Positions 51,000 through 60,332 of a stretch of 64,000 nucleotides of DNA are shown piece after piece (within the stretch, counting starts at the first letter, position 1; each line of letters starts with the position of its first letter). The stretch is taken from positions 1,286,001 to 1,350,000 of the forward strand of contig NZ_OY780957.1 of the NCBI RefSeq assembly GCF_963675985.1, in the 5' to 3' direction. A program made the position numbers and the translations under genes. The notes below the pieces were generated by a model. The model saw only the letters and a list, made by a program, of their open reading frames with translations. It was not told where the DNA came from and searched no databases. The DNA comes from an uncultured Roseibium sp. (lineage in GTDB: Bacteria > Pseudomonadota > Alphaproteobacteria > Rhizobiales > Stappiaceae).

Positions 51000-52167
51000 C
51001 GGTCCGCGCCTGCTGCTCCTGCCGCTGCCAGGCGATGAGCATGATCATCGCCATGGCCATCAGATAGGGGAAATAGAACCTGGTCTCGAAATGGGGAAAG
51101 ACCAGGTATTTGGCGCAGATCGAGGCGAACATCCCGTAGAGAAGCGCCTTTGTCCGCTCGCTCAGGATTGCCGGGTCGATCACCTTGGCAAAGAACAGGA
51201 CTTGCGCGAACAGCAGCGCAAGCCAGTTCTCATGCATGATCGAGCGGACCGTCGAGCGCACCAGCATCTTCAGGTAGATCAGAACTGAAAACGGCGGATG
51301 GAAGCCTTCCAGCGTGGGCACGTATTCCACGTGGGTGAACCACAAATGGATCCACCAGCCCGGATGGTCGGAGCCCGAGGTCAGCCAGACATAGCCGGCA
51401 AGACAGATCGCGAAACAGGCGGTCATGACCCAGCGTCCGGGTCCGTAGATCCATGCGAAGACGAAGAAGACGCCGATGAAGGCGAGATGATCCGGCCGGA
51501 TGAAAAACGCCACAATCAGCGCCAGCGCGGCTCCGATATCCTGGCGCTCCAGATAAAAATAGGCCGCCAGCAGAATAAAGACCGACGCGTAGAGATCCGG
51601 ACTGAGAAGGGCGGCGGATGCGCCGAAACTCGACAGCACCAGCAGTCCGGCAACGACCGGCCCGTACATCAGTGCTCCGTTGCGTGCCAGCCAGAGCATA
51701 AGCACGGCGCCGACGGCAAGCGCCGAGCCGATCGAGATCAGCCGCAGAGCCTGCACCGGATCGACGAACCGGGTGAGCACTCTTGCCGTTTCGATATAAA
51801 GCACTTTCAGCCGGTAAAAGCCCAGCATGGTGGAAAAGGCGCGCGGGTCCTCGTATTGCCGGATCCGGTAGTCTCGGTCCTGGGTCAGGGTCAGGAACTC
51901 GCCGGGAGAGACGTTTTTCTTCAGCAGTTCATAGGAGGTGTCGTGCAGCTCCACCGGATCGGCGATCTCCGGTTCCAGGATCGAAGCCGTGTAGGCGACC
52001 ATGTCCCAGTTGGAGACGGGAAAGACATGGACCACCGCGGCCGTGGTGATCACCAGGAGGGCCAGGACCGCAGCACCCATCCAGCTCCGCAGCGGCCGGT
52101 AGATCCGGCAAACGCCTCGATAGAGGGTCAGGAAGACGGTTTCCAAGAGCTGGGCGGCGCGGGTCAA
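50986..52167 (-). CDS. Multi-spanning membrane protein (possible GT-C-type transferase)
   Basis: A 393-aa protein with about nine hydrophobic helices. The first large loop (HVFPVSNWDMVAYTASILEPE through EDPRAFSTML) sits between helices 1 and 2, as in GT-C glycosyltransferases where an acidic residue there is catalytic (NWDMVAY). No closer family is recognised. Start TTG at 52167 is proposed because GGAG precedes it by six bases. An ATG at 52365 overlaps the divergent GMC gene start head to head and adds an unlikely 66-residue polar extension. Confidence 0.7.
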   Translation of the reverse strand: MTRAAQLLETVFLTLYRGVCRIYRPLRSWMGAAVLALLVITTAAVVHVFPVSNWDMVAYTASILEPEIADPVELHDTSYELLKKNVSPGEFLTLTQDRDYRIRQYEDPRAFSTMLGFYRLKVLYIETARVLTRFVDPVQALRLISIGSALAVGAVLMLWLARNGALMYGPVVAGLLVLSSFGASAALLSPDLYASVFILLAAYFYLERQDIGAALALIVAFFIRPDHLAFIGVFFVFAWIYGPGRWVMTACFAICLAGYVWLTSGSDHPGWWIHLWFTHVEYVPTLEGFHPPFSVLIYLKMLVRSTVRSIMHENWLALLFAQVLFFAKVIDPAILSERTKALLYGMFASICAKYLVFPHFETRFYFPYLMAMAMIMLIAWQRQEQQARTAKPA

Positions 52168-52363
52168 GGGCTTCTCCGGAAGGCGTGGGATTGCCGGAAG
52201 ACCCTGCCCGTTTCCGGTAACGATACCGTAAATTTTGCAGAGGGCGGCGTGTACAAACGTCTTGATGCGTAAAAGCGAAACCGTTGTGCAGCCTTGACGC
52301 TTGCCCTTTGGTCGGTGACGTGTCTCCAATTGAAGAAATGAAAAGCAATAAACGGGAGGCACC

Positions 52364-53977
52364 ATGCAGGATCTGGGCGAATGGGACTATGTCATTGTCG
52401 GCGCGGGGTCCGCTGGCTGCGTTCTTGCCAACCGCCTGTCGGAAGATCCGGATGTGAAGGTGCTTCTGCTCGAAGCCGGCAAGGACGACAATTACATCTG
52501 GGTGCATATTCCGGTCGGCTATCTCTACTGCATGGGCAATCCGCGCACCGACTGGGGGTTCAAGACCGCCAAGGATCCGGGGCTGAACGACCGCTCGCTC
52601 ATGTATCCGCGCGGCAAGGTGCTCGGCGGCTGTTCGTCGATCAACGGCATGATCTACATGCGCGGTCAGGCGCGCGACTACAATCAGTGGCGCCAGCTGG
52701 GTCTGGAAGGCTGGAGCTGGGACGACGTCCTGCCCTTCTTTCGGAAATCCGAAGATCACTACAAGTGGAACGATGACCTTCACGGACAGGGCGGCGGTAT
52801 TCGGGTGGAGGAACAGCGCCTGTCCTGGGAGGTGCTCGACAGTTTCCGCGAAGCCTGTGCGGAAACCGGCATCCCGAAGATCGACGATTTCAACACCGGC
52901 GACAATTTCGGCGTTTCCTATTTCCAGGTGAGCCAGAAAGCCGGCATCCGCTGGAATACGGCCAAGGGCTTCCTGCGCCCGGCCATGAAGCGGCCGAACC
53001 TGAAGGTCGTCACCCAGGCCCATGCCAGCCGGATCCTTGTCGAGGACGGCAGGGCGGCGGGGCTTGAGCTGGATGTCAAAGGCGCACCGGCGAAGGTCTC
53101 GATCCGGGGTGAATTGGTGCTGTCGGCCGGCTCCATCGGCTCGCCCCAGCTTCTGGAACTGTCCGGCATCGGCGACCCGGGGGTCCTGTCCGCGGCCGGT
53201 ATCGGGGTGACCCACGCGCTGCCGTCGGTAGGCACGAACCTGCAGGACCACTTGCAGCTTCGCACGATCTACAAGGTCAAGGGCGCGAAGACCCTGAACC
53301 ACATGGCGAACACGCTCTTCGGCAAGGCGAAGATCGCGATGGAGTACGCGTTGAGCCGTTCCGGGCCGATGTCCATGGCGCCCAGCCAGCTCGGCGCCTT
53401 CGCCAGGACGGATCCGTCCTATGAAACCGCCAACGTGGAATATCACGTGCAGCCGCTGTCGCTCGACAAGTTCGGCGATCCCCTGCACGACTTCCCGGCG
53501 ATCACGGCGAGCGTCTGCAATCTGCGCCCCGAAAGCCGTGGCCATATCCATATCACCTCGCCGGACAAGCATGTGCAGCCGGAAATTCTGCCGAATTACC
53601 TGTCGGCCGAGGCGGACCGGAAAGTGGCGGCCGATTCCATCCGCCTGACGCGCAAGATCATGGCAGCCCCGGCTATGGCGAAATATACGCCGGAGGAATA
53701 TCTGCCGGGTCCCGATTACACGAGCGACGAGGAACTGGCGCATGCGGCCGGCGATATCGGCACGACCATCTTCCATCCCGTCGGCACCTGCCGGATGGGA
53801 GCGGACGAAGCGTCTGTGGTCGACAGCCGCTTGCGTCTGCGTGGGATCAGGGGCATTCGCGTGGCCGATGCCTCGGTCATGCCGACGATTACCTCCGGCA
53901 ACACCAATGCGCCATCCGTCATGATCGGCGAAAAGGCGGCTGACATGATCCGTGCGGACCGCCGCGCGGGCGTGTAG
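52364..53977 (+). CDS. GMC-family FAD oxidoreductase (choline dehydrogenase-like)
   Basis: A 537-aa flavoenzyme oxidising an alcohol. It has the N-terminal GxGxxG dinucleotide fold (YVIVGAGSAGCVLANRLSEDP), the PRGKVLGGCSSINGMIYMRG GMC signature 1, and GSIGSPQLLELSGIG signature 2. The C-terminal catalytic His/Asn region is in FHPVGTCRMG and TSGNTNAPSVMIGEKA. GGGAGG precedes the ATG. Substrate is not predictable; no betaine or PQQ genes are adjacent. Confidence 0.93.
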   Translation: MQDLGEWDYVIVGAGSAGCVLANRLSEDPDVKVLLLEAGKDDNYIWVHIPVGYLYCMGNPRTDWGFKTAKDPGLNDRSLMYPRGKVLGGCSSINGMIYMRGQARDYNQWRQLGLEGWSWDDVLPFFRKSEDHYKWNDDLHGQGGGIRVEEQRLSWEVLDSFREACAETGIPKIDDFNTGDNFGVSYFQVSQKAGIRWNTAKGFLRPAMKRPNLKVVTQAHASRILVEDGRAAGLELDVKGAPAKVSIRGELVLSAGSIGSPQLLELSGIGDPGVLSAAGIGVTHALPSVGTNLQDHLQLRTIYKVKGAKTLNHMANTLFGKAKIAMEYALSRSGPMSMAPSQLGAFARTDPSYETANVEYHVQPLSLDKFGDPLHDFPAITASVCNLRPESRGHIHITSPDKHVQPEILPNYLSAEADRKVAADSIRLTRKIMAAPAMAKYTPEEYLPGPDYTSDEELAHAAGDIGTTIFHPVGTCRMGADEASVVDSRLRLRGIRGIRVADASVMPTITSGNTNAPSVMIGEKAADMIRADRRAGV

Positions 53978-54017
53978 GGTATCGGTCGGTATTGTCTGAA
54001 CAGGATCACCCGAACCG

Positions 54018-54398
54018 ATGGCGAAAGACTTTCCGAAGGTCCGCCTGCGCATCGTTCTGGCGCCGGGCGTGGCATTCGGCCCGGGAAAAGCCGATCTCCT
54101 TGAGGGGATCGAGGAAACCGGCTCGCTGAGTGCTGCCGGCAAGCGCCTGCGCATGAGTTACAAACGCGCCTGGAACCTGGTCGGAGACCTGAATGCCCAG
54201 TTCGCCGAACCAGTGGTCGAAACCGCGAAAGGCGGGTCGGGCGGCGGTGGCGGAAGCCGTCTGACGCCGTTCGGCAAGACCCTGCTTGAAACCTTCCGTA
54301 CCATCGAAGCCCGGATGGAAGCCGATTCCGCAGCGGAATTCGCGGCCCTTTCCGGCATGGTGAAGTCTTCTCTTGAAACCGGCGAGCCATCCGATTAA
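54018..54398 (+). CDS. modE: ModE-type winged-helix molybdate regulator (N-terminal domain only)
   Basis: A 126-aa protein equal to the DNA-binding half of ModE: VRLRIVLAPGVAFGPGKADLLEGIEETGSLSAAGKRLRMSYKRAWNLV, then a Gly-rich wing (GGSGGGGGSRLTPFG). It has no C-terminal molybdate-binding domain, which is common in Rhizobiales. It is directly upstream of modABC, and a ModE-type palindrome lies between it and modA, so autogenous control of transport is inferred. How it senses molybdate without the sensor domain is unclear. Confidence 0.85.
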   Translation: MAKDFPKVRLRIVLAPGVAFGPGKADLLEGIEETGSLSAAGKRLRMSYKRAWNLVGDLNAQFAEPVVETAKGGSGGGGGSRLTPFGKTLLETFRTIEARMEADSAAEFAALSGMVKSSLETGEPSD

Positions 54399-54401
54399 CG
54401 T

Positions 54402-54427
54402 TCGATATGTTCAGTCAGACATATCGA
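54402..54427. promoter_or_regulatory. ModE operator (Mo-box) in front of modA
   Basis: TCGATATGT and ACATATCGA are perfect 9-bp arms around eight bases. The CGnTATnT half-sites and 24-base span match the E. coli ModE site geometry. It begins four bases after the modE stop and ends eight bases before the modA ATG, overlapping the ribosome site, so bound protein would block modABC expression. Confidence 0.75.
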
Positions 54428-54435
54428 GGATTCTC

Positions 54436-55209
54436 ATGTTCCGCTTTCCCCGCCGCTTGCTTCGTGTTGCCGTTGCCGCTGGCTTAGGCCTCGGCGCCAT
54501 GGCCAGTTCCGCATTCGCCGACCAGATCACCGTTTTCGCCGCTGCCAGCATGACCGATGCCTTGAAGCGGATCGGGACCGCCTATACGGACAAGACCGGA
54601 ACCGAGGTCGTCTTCTCCTTCGCAGGCACTGGCGCGCTCGCCCGTCAGGTCGAAGCAGGGGCGCCTGCCGATGTCTTCATTTCGGCGGATGAGGCCTGGA
54701 TGGCCTATGTCGACAAGGCCGGCGCCGTGAAGACGGAAAGCATCCGGCCGATTGCGGCGAATTCCCTCGTTCTCGTTGGAGCCGCCGACGCGGAGCCGTT
54801 GGAACTGGAGCCGGAGGCGCTGGGAGGTCGGCTCGATGGCAACCGGCTTGCGATCGCGGATACCGAAACCGTTCCGGCCGGGCGCTACGGCAAGGCGGCC
54901 CTTGAAGCAACTGGCCTGTGGGACACGGTGGCCGATAGCCTCGCACCGATGGACAATGTCCGTGTCGCGCTTGCGTCGGTGGCGCGCGGTGATACGCCGC
55001 TTGGCGTGGTCTATGACTCCGATGCCCATATCGAGCCCAAGGTCCGCGTCCTTGCGGTCTTTCCGGCAGAGTCCCATCCCACGATCGTCTATCCCGCCGC
55101 CTTGACAAAAGGCGCAGGCGACGGTGCCCGAGACTTTCTCGATTTTCTGACCGGCCCGGAAGCGCAAGCAATCTTTACCGACAGCGGCTTCACCGGTGTT
55201 GGCGGATAA
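54436..55209 (+). CDS. modA: Molybdate ABC transporter, periplasmic binding protein
   Basis: The 257-aa protein has a signal peptide (RRLLRVAVAAGLGLGAMASSAFA/D). The ModA core shows ITVFAAASMTDALKRIGTAY, VVFSFAGTGALARQVEAGAPADVFISADEAWM, RLAIADTETVPAGRYGKAAL and the C-terminal lobe to GFTGVGG. It binds molybdate or tungstate for ModBC. CGAGGA lies six bases before the ATG. The ModE operator overlaps its 5' end. Confidence 0.94.
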   Translation: MFRFPRRLLRVAVAAGLGLGAMASSAFADQITVFAAASMTDALKRIGTAYTDKTGTEVVFSFAGTGALARQVEAGAPADVFISADEAWMAYVDKAGAVKTESIRPIAANSLVLVGAADAEPLELEPEALGGRLDGNRLAIADTETVPAGRYGKAALEATGLWDTVADSLAPMDNVRVALASVARGDTPLGVVYDSDAHIEPKVRVLAVFPAESHPTIVYPAALTKGAGDGARDFLDFLTGPEAQAIFTDSGFTGVGG

Positions 55210-55264
55210 GTCCCCGCAGATGATATAGAGATCTGGACGAGGACTTGAGGGAACGGAAACGGGC

Positions 55265-55972
55265 GTGGGGTTTTTCGAGCTTCAACCGCAGGAATGGCAG
55301 GCGCTGGTCCTGACGCTGCAAGTGGCCGCGACGGCCCTGTGCTTTGCCGTGCCTTTGGCTGTCGCCGTTGCCTATGTGTTGGCCCGCTACCGGTTTCCCG
55401 GTCACGGCATCGTCAATGCCCTCGTCCACATGCCTCTGGTGCTGCCGCCGGTGGTGACCGGCTACCTGCTTTTGCTCCTGTTCGGACGTAACGGCCCGAT
55501 TGGCCGATTTCTTGGCGAAACCTTCGGGATCGTCTTCGCCTTCAACTGGACCGGTGCGGCGCTTGCCGCCGGTGTCATGGCCTTTCCGCTGATCGTGCGC
55601 CCGGTCCGCCTCGCCTTCGAGGCGGTCGATCCGAAGCTTGAAGAAGCAGCCGCCTCGCTCGGCGCCCATCGCATTGTGACCTTCGCCGTGGTCACCCTGC
55701 CGCTGACCCTTCCCGGCATTCTGGGCGGGGCTATTCTGGGTTTCGCCAAGGCCATGGGCGAATTCGGCGCGACCATAACCTTCGTCTCCAACATCCCAGG
55801 TGAAACCCGGACCCTGGCGCTGGCGCTTTACACGGCGACCCAGTCCCCGTCCGGTGATCTGGCGGCCTTCCGCCTGACCCTGATTGCAGCCATTGTCGCC
55901 TTCGGTGCGCTTATTGCCTCGGAAATCTGGGCGCGTCGCCTGCGCCGGCGGATCGGAGGCTCTGATGTTTGA
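55265..55972 (+). CDS. modB: Molybdate ABC transporter, permease
   Basis: The 235-aa inner-membrane protein has about six helices and the EAA motif that contacts ModC: LEEAAASLGAHRIVTFAVVTLPL, followed by GGAILGFAKAMGEFGATITF. Start GTG at 55265, with TTGAGGGAA upstream. Its last eight bases overlap modC, implying translational coupling. Confidence 0.94.
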   Translation: MGFFELQPQEWQALVLTLQVAATALCFAVPLAVAVAYVLARYRFPGHGIVNALVHMPLVLPPVVTGYLLLLLFGRNGPIGRFLGETFGIVFAFNWTGAALAAGVMAFPLIVRPVRLAFEAVDPKLEEAAASLGAHRIVTFAVVTLPLTLPGILGGAILGFAKAMGEFGATITFVSNIPGETRTLALALYTATQSPSGDLAAFRLTLIAAIVAFGALIASEIWARRLRRRIGGSDV

Positions 55973-57095
55973 GGTCGATCTGAAAGGTCATGTCGGCAGC
56001 TTCCAGGTTGAGGCTGCCTTTGAAGGGACATCCGGTGTGACCTCCCTGTTCGGTCAGTCCGGCGCGGGCAAGTCGACGATCACCAACATGATCGCGGGTC
56101 TTCTGCGCCCGGACAGCGGACGGATCACGGTCAACGGCGAGACGCTTTTCGATTCGGAGAAGGGCATCAATGTTCCTGCGCGGGCCCGCCGGGTCGGTCA
56201 GGTCTTTCAGGATGCGCGCCTGTTTCCGCACCTCAGTGTGCGCTCCAACCTGACCTTCGCGCGCTGGGCCGGGCGCCGCCACGACACCCGCCCCCTTGAA
56301 GAGGTCGTCGAACTCCTGGGGATCGGCCATCTGCTCGACCGCAAGCCGGGTGGACTGTCCGGCGGCGAGCGCCAGCGGGTGGCGATCGGCCGGGCCTTGC
56401 TGTCCGCACCCCGGCTCCTGCTGATGGATGAACCGCTCGCCTCCCTCGATCAGGGCCGTAAAGCCGACATCCTGCCCTATCTCGACCGGCTGCGCAGCGA
56501 GGCGAGCATTCCAATCCTCTATGTCAGCCATGCCATGGAAGAAGTCGCCCGCCTGTCGCAGACGCTGGTCATCGTCTCGGACGGCAAAACGATCGCCTCC
56601 GGCCCTGTCGCCGAAGTCCTCTCCCGCGTCGATCTCGGCAGGGCCACAGGTCGGCATGAGGCTTCGGCCCTGCTGGAGGGCGTGGTGTCCCGCATCGATC
56701 CCGAATGGGGGCTGAGCAGCGTCGACATCGGTGGTCAGGTCGTCCAGGTTCCCGGCCTCGACGCACCGCTCGGCGATGCGATCCGCCTGCGGATCCTGGC
56801 GCGCGACGTAGCAATTGCCCTCTCGGAGCCGAAGGACATCAGCATCCGCAATGCGCTTGAAGGCACGATCACCGGCATTACCGACGAAAGCGGACCCTAT
56901 ACCGAAATCCTTTGCAGGGTCGGCGACCAGGCGCTCCGGGCGCGCGTGACCCGTGCGTCGGCTTCCGGGCTTGGTCTCGTTCCCGGCAAGTCCGTGTTCC
57001 TGCTCATCAAGAGTGTCGCCATCGCAAGGCGTCAGCGTGCACCCGCACCGGGGGTCGAACTGCCGGACGCGACAGATCGGCAAACGCTGGTATAG
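55965..57095 (+). CDS. modC: Molybdate ABC transporter, ATP-binding protein
   Basis: The 376-aa ATPase has Walker A GQSGAGKS (30-37), the signature LSGGERQRVAIGRALL near 132, Walker B LLLMDEPLASLD and the switch His in YVSHAMEE. A C-terminal TOBE/Mop domain (about 295-360, IRNALEGTITGITDESGP) binds molybdate for feedback. GGAGG precedes the ATG inside modB. dctB begins only eight bases after the stop. Confidence 0.95.
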   Translation: MFEVDLKGHVGSFQVEAAFEGTSGVTSLFGQSGAGKSTITNMIAGLLRPDSGRITVNGETLFDSEKGINVPARARRVGQVFQDARLFPHLSVRSNLTFARWAGRRHDTRPLEEVVELLGIGHLLDRKPGGLSGGERQRVAIGRALLSAPRLLLMDEPLASLDQGRKADILPYLDRLRSEASIPILYVSHAMEEVARLSQTLVIVSDGKTIASGPVAEVLSRVDLGRATGRHEASALLEGVVSRIDPEWGLSSVDIGGQVVQVPGLDAPLGDAIRLRILARDVAIALSEPKDISIRNALEGTITGITDESGPYTEILCRVGDQALRARVTRASASGLGLVPGKSVFLLIKSVAIARRQRAPAPGVELPDATDRQTLV

Positions 57096-57103
57096 TCCAG
57101 CAT

Positions 57104-58894
57104 ATGAGCAGTTTGACGCGCCGCCGGCTGACCCGAAGGATCAAGCTTCTCGCGGCGAGTTTCATTCTGGCCGCGAGCGTCGGTGTCGTATGGCTGACCG
57201 GTGTGATCAGCCTGGGCTTCTTTCTGGGCGAAGTCGAACGCAGGGCCGAAGCGACCCTCGCCGTTCAGGCGGCGGTTCTGGAAAAGCTCCTGGACAAGTT
57301 CCGCCTGATGGCGCCGCTCATGGCGCGCGGTCCCGATGCGGCGGAAATCGTCCGCAACCATGACATGGAGCGCGGCAAACAGGTGGCGGCCATCGCCGCC
57401 GGCATGGCCGGCGCGGAGGAAGTCTGGTTCCTGGATCTGAACGGTGACGTGATCGTTTCCAGTGCCAGCAACGACCTGACTGCGACCGGCAGCGGCAGGG
57501 CGGCGATCCGCGTGGTGTTCCGTCAGGCAATCCAGGGCCAGCTCGGGCGCCAGCTCCTGCCGGGAACGCAAAACCGGCCGGCAAGCTACGTTTTCGCCTC
57601 CGCCGTCCGCGAGCATGATGCCGTGGCCGGCGTGATCGCGGTTCGGGTCGGGCTGTCTGACGTGGAGCAGGCCTGGGCGCTCAGCAAGGACCCGATCGTC
57701 GCCCTCGACCCGTCCGGTTCCGTTGTCGTGACAAACGTGCCCCAATGGCGGGGCAAGCCGTTTTCGGAACTGTCTGAGGATGCCGACGGCGCAGTATCGG
57801 GCGGAAAAGGCGAGCTGACCGAAGTTCTGAAGCTGACCGACCGGGCGCGCGGCAAGAGCCATCTGAAGCTTGCGACGCGGCTTCCGGCCCTGGATTGGTC
57901 CGTGGTGATCCTGGCCGACACCAAGGAGGCCCGGCGTCAGTCGGTGCGGGCCATGGTGATCGCCATCCTTTTGTGCATCATCGCTGGTGGCGCCGTCTGG
58001 ACCATGCTGGCCCGGCGGGAGGAAATGGCGCGCCGGCACCGGCGGGACAAGGCTGCCTCCCTGCGGCTCGAACGGCGGGTGCGCAGCCGGACAGCCGATT
58101 TGAGGGAAGCCAATGCGCAGCTGGAACAGGAGGTCCGCGACCGCCTGCAGGCGGAAGCCGATCTGCGCCTTGCCCAGGCGGAACTGGTTCAGGCGGCGAA
58201 ACTCGCCACCCTCGGCAAGATGTCCGCCGCACTCAGCCACGAATACAATCAGCCGCTGGCCGCGATCCGTTCGGACGCGGAAATCGCCGAAATGCTGATT
58301 GCCCGGGGCGCGCCCGACAAGGCGCTCGGCAACCTGTCGCGCATCGGCAGCATGGTGGCGCGCATGGCCGAAATCGCCCGGACGCTGAAAGGATTCTCCC
58401 GCCGGTCGGGCACGGATATCCGTCCGGTGTCCCTGCGCCAGGCGATCGACGAGGCGCTGCTGCTGGTCATGCCTCAGATCAAGCGCAGCGGGGTGTCCCT
58501 CAAGACCAGCCTTCCGGAGGAGGACATCGTGGTCGCGGGCGGGCGTATCCGCCTGGAACAGGTGATCGTCAACCTGATGACCAACGCGCTCGATGCGGTC
58601 AGGGACCGGCCGGAGCCGCGTGTCGAACTCAGGCTGGAGCAGGCCGGTGACCAGGTCCTCCTCAAGGTGACCGACAACGGCAAGGGGATCGATGCCGAAA
58701 CCCTGCCGCATATTTTCGATCCCTTCTTCACCACCAAGGAAACCGGTGCGGGGCTGGGCCTCGGCCTTTCGATCGCCTACAAGATCGTCCATGATTTTTC
58801 CGGCACCCTGACGGCCCGCAACACGGACGCGGGCGGGGCGGAGTTCACGGTCCGGCTGCCGGTTGCCGGTGAGAAAACCATAGCTGCGGAATAG
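57104..58894 (+). CDS. dctB: C4-dicarboxylate sensor histidine kinase DctB
   Basis: The 596-aa protein has two membrane helices (about 13-40 and 280-303) around a periplasmic double-Cache sensor (AEEVWFLDLNGDVIVSSASND, GVIAVRVGLSDVEQAW). A coiled linker leads to the H-box LSHEYNQPLAAI (His near 380) and ATPase motifs (LMTNALDAV, DNGKGIDAE, GAGLGLGLSIAYKI). The HEYNQPL form is characteristic of DctB/NtrB-type kinases. It is immediately followed by dctD and preceded by modC with eight bases between. Confidence 0.92.
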   Translation: MSSLTRRRLTRRIKLLAASFILAASVGVVWLTGVISLGFFLGEVERRAEATLAVQAAVLEKLLDKFRLMAPLMARGPDAAEIVRNHDMERGKQVAAIAAGMAGAEEVWFLDLNGDVIVSSASNDLTATGSGRAAIRVVFRQAIQGQLGRQLLPGTQNRPASYVFASAVREHDAVAGVIAVRVGLSDVEQAWALSKDPIVALDPSGSVVVTNVPQWRGKPFSELSEDADGAVSGGKGELTEVLKLTDRARGKSHLKLATRLPALDWSVVILADTKEARRQSVRAMVIAILLCIIAGGAVWTMLARREEMARRHRRDKAASLRLERRVRSRTADLREANAQLEQEVRDRLQAEADLRLAQAELVQAAKLATLGKMSAALSHEYNQPLAAIRSDAEIAEMLIARGAPDKALGNLSRIGSMVARMAEIARTLKGFSRRSGTDIRPVSLRQAIDEALLLVMPQIKRSGVSLKTSLPEEDIVVAGGRIRLEQVIVNLMTNALDAVRDRPEPRVELRLEQAGDQVLLKVTDNGKGIDAETLPHIFDPFFTTKETGAGLGLGLSIAYKIVHDFSGTLTARNTDAGGAEFTVRLPVAGEKTIAAE

Positions 58895-58900
58895 AACCAG

Positions 58901-60238
58901 ATGGATCAGGGCTGCGTCCTGCTAATTGACGATGAAGAAGATCTCCGGGCCTCGCTGACCCAAGGGTTGGAACTCAGCGGCCAGACCGTGATGGCGACGG
59001 GAAATCCGGAAGACGCGCTCGAGCGCATCACCCGCGACTTCTACGGCGTGCTGGTCACCGACATCCGCATGCCCGGCGAGGATGGCTTCCAGGTCATGCG
59101 AAAGGCGTTCGAGATCGATCCGGCCCTGCCGGTGGTCCTGATCACCGGACACGGCGATGTGCCGCTCGCCGTCGAGGCTATGCGCGCCGGTGCCTATGAT
59201 TTCATGGAAAAGCCGTTTTCGGTTTCGAGCCTGGCCTCGGTGGTCGACCGGGCGCTCGACAAGCGCCGGCTGGTTCTGGAAAACCGCAAACTGCGCGAAG
59301 AACTGGCCGACCGGACCGGGATCGAGGGACGCCTTGTCGGACGGGCGCCCGCCATGGATCAGTTGCGTCGCACGGTTCTGGCGCTCGCTCCGACCGATGC
59401 GGATGTCCTGATCCTGGGCGAGACCGGCGCAGGCAAGGAAGTGGTTGCGCGCGCGCTGCACGACGAGGGCCCGCGCCAGTCCCGGCCTTTCGTGGCGCTC
59501 AACTGCGGCGCCCTGCCGGCGGAAATCATCGAATCGGAACTCTTCGGCCACGAGAAGGGCGCTTTCACAGGTGCCAGCGGCCAGCGCATCGGCAAGCTGG
59601 AACACGCCCATGGTGGCACCGTGTTTCTTGATGAGATCGAGTCCATGCCGCTGGAATTGCAGGTCAAACTGCTCCGGGTGATCGAGACGCGGACCATCGA
59701 ACGGCTCGGTTCCAACAAGTCCATCGATCTCGATGTGCGCTTCATCGCCGCCACCAAGGAGGATCTGGAGGCGGCCGGTCGGGAAGGCCGCTTCCGGCTG
59801 GATCTGTTCTACCGGCTCAACGTGGTGACGGTGGCGATCCCGCCGTTGCGGGAGCGGCTGGAGGACATTCCTCTCCTGTTCCAGCATCTCGCCGTCGAGG
59901 CTCGGGCTCGCTACCGGCGCGAGATCCCGGATATGCCGGACAGTTATCTGGCGAAACTCATGGCGCACGACTGGCCCGGGAATGTGCGCGAGCTGCGCAA
60001 TGTTGCCGACCGCTTCGTTCTCGGGCTGGAAACGCAAGCCTCCGCCTCGAACAGCACCGGCGCCAGTCTGTTCGACCAGGTGGCGGCCTACGAGAAGGCG
60101 CTGATCGCCGCCGAACTGAAGAAGAACGGCGGAGTGATCAAGGAGACCTATGAAGGCCTCGGCCTGTCCCGCAAGGCGCTTTACGAAAAGATGCGCAAAT
60201 ACGGCCTTGCCAAGGAAGACATGATTTCTGCCGAATAA
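58901..60238 (+). CDS. dctD: Sigma-54-dependent response regulator DctD
   Basis: The 445-aa activator has a receiver domain (acidic DDEED near 10-14, Asp54 in VTDIRMPGEDG, Lys in FMEKPF). A AAA+ domain follows with Walker A GETGAGKE near 176, the sigma-54 contact loop GAFTGA near 221, Walker B GGTVFLDEIE and the arginine fingers. A C-terminal Fis-type HTH ends in GLSRKALYEKMRKYG. It should activate dctPQM through the sigma-54 promoter at 61815. Confidence 0.94.
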   Translation: MDQGCVLLIDDEEDLRASLTQGLELSGQTVMATGNPEDALERITRDFYGVLVTDIRMPGEDGFQVMRKAFEIDPALPVVLITGHGDVPLAVEAMRAGAYDFMEKPFSVSSLASVVDRALDKRRLVLENRKLREELADRTGIEGRLVGRAPAMDQLRRTVLALAPTDADVLILGETGAGKEVVARALHDEGPRQSRPFVALNCGALPAEIIESELFGHEKGAFTGASGQRIGKLEHAHGGTVFLDEIESMPLELQVKLLRVIETRTIERLGSNKSIDLDVRFIAATKEDLEAAGREGRFRLDLFYRLNVVTVAIPPLRERLEDIPLLFQHLAVEARARYRREIPDMPDSYLAKLMAHDWPGNVRELRNVADRFVLGLETQASASNSTGASLFDQVAAYEKALIAAELKKNGGVIKETYEGLGLSRKALYEKMRKYGLAKEDMISAE

Positions 60239-60264
60239 AGTTCTGACTTTAAATTCGGGTCCGA

Positions 60265-60291
60265 TGTCACAGATGGGCGGTCCGGCTCGTC
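60265..60291 (+). promoter_or_regulatory. ECF41-type promoter
   Basis: TGTCACA (60265-60271), exactly 16 bases, then CGTC (60288-60291) is the motif reported for promoters recognised by ECF41 sigma factors. It lies 42 bases before the carboxymuconolactone decarboxylase-family gene, which is followed directly by the ECF41 gene, so the operon is predicted to be self-activated. Confidence 0.8.
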
Positions 60292-60332
60292 GTACAGGTG
60301 TCAATGAGTTCACATCAGACTGGAAGACATCG

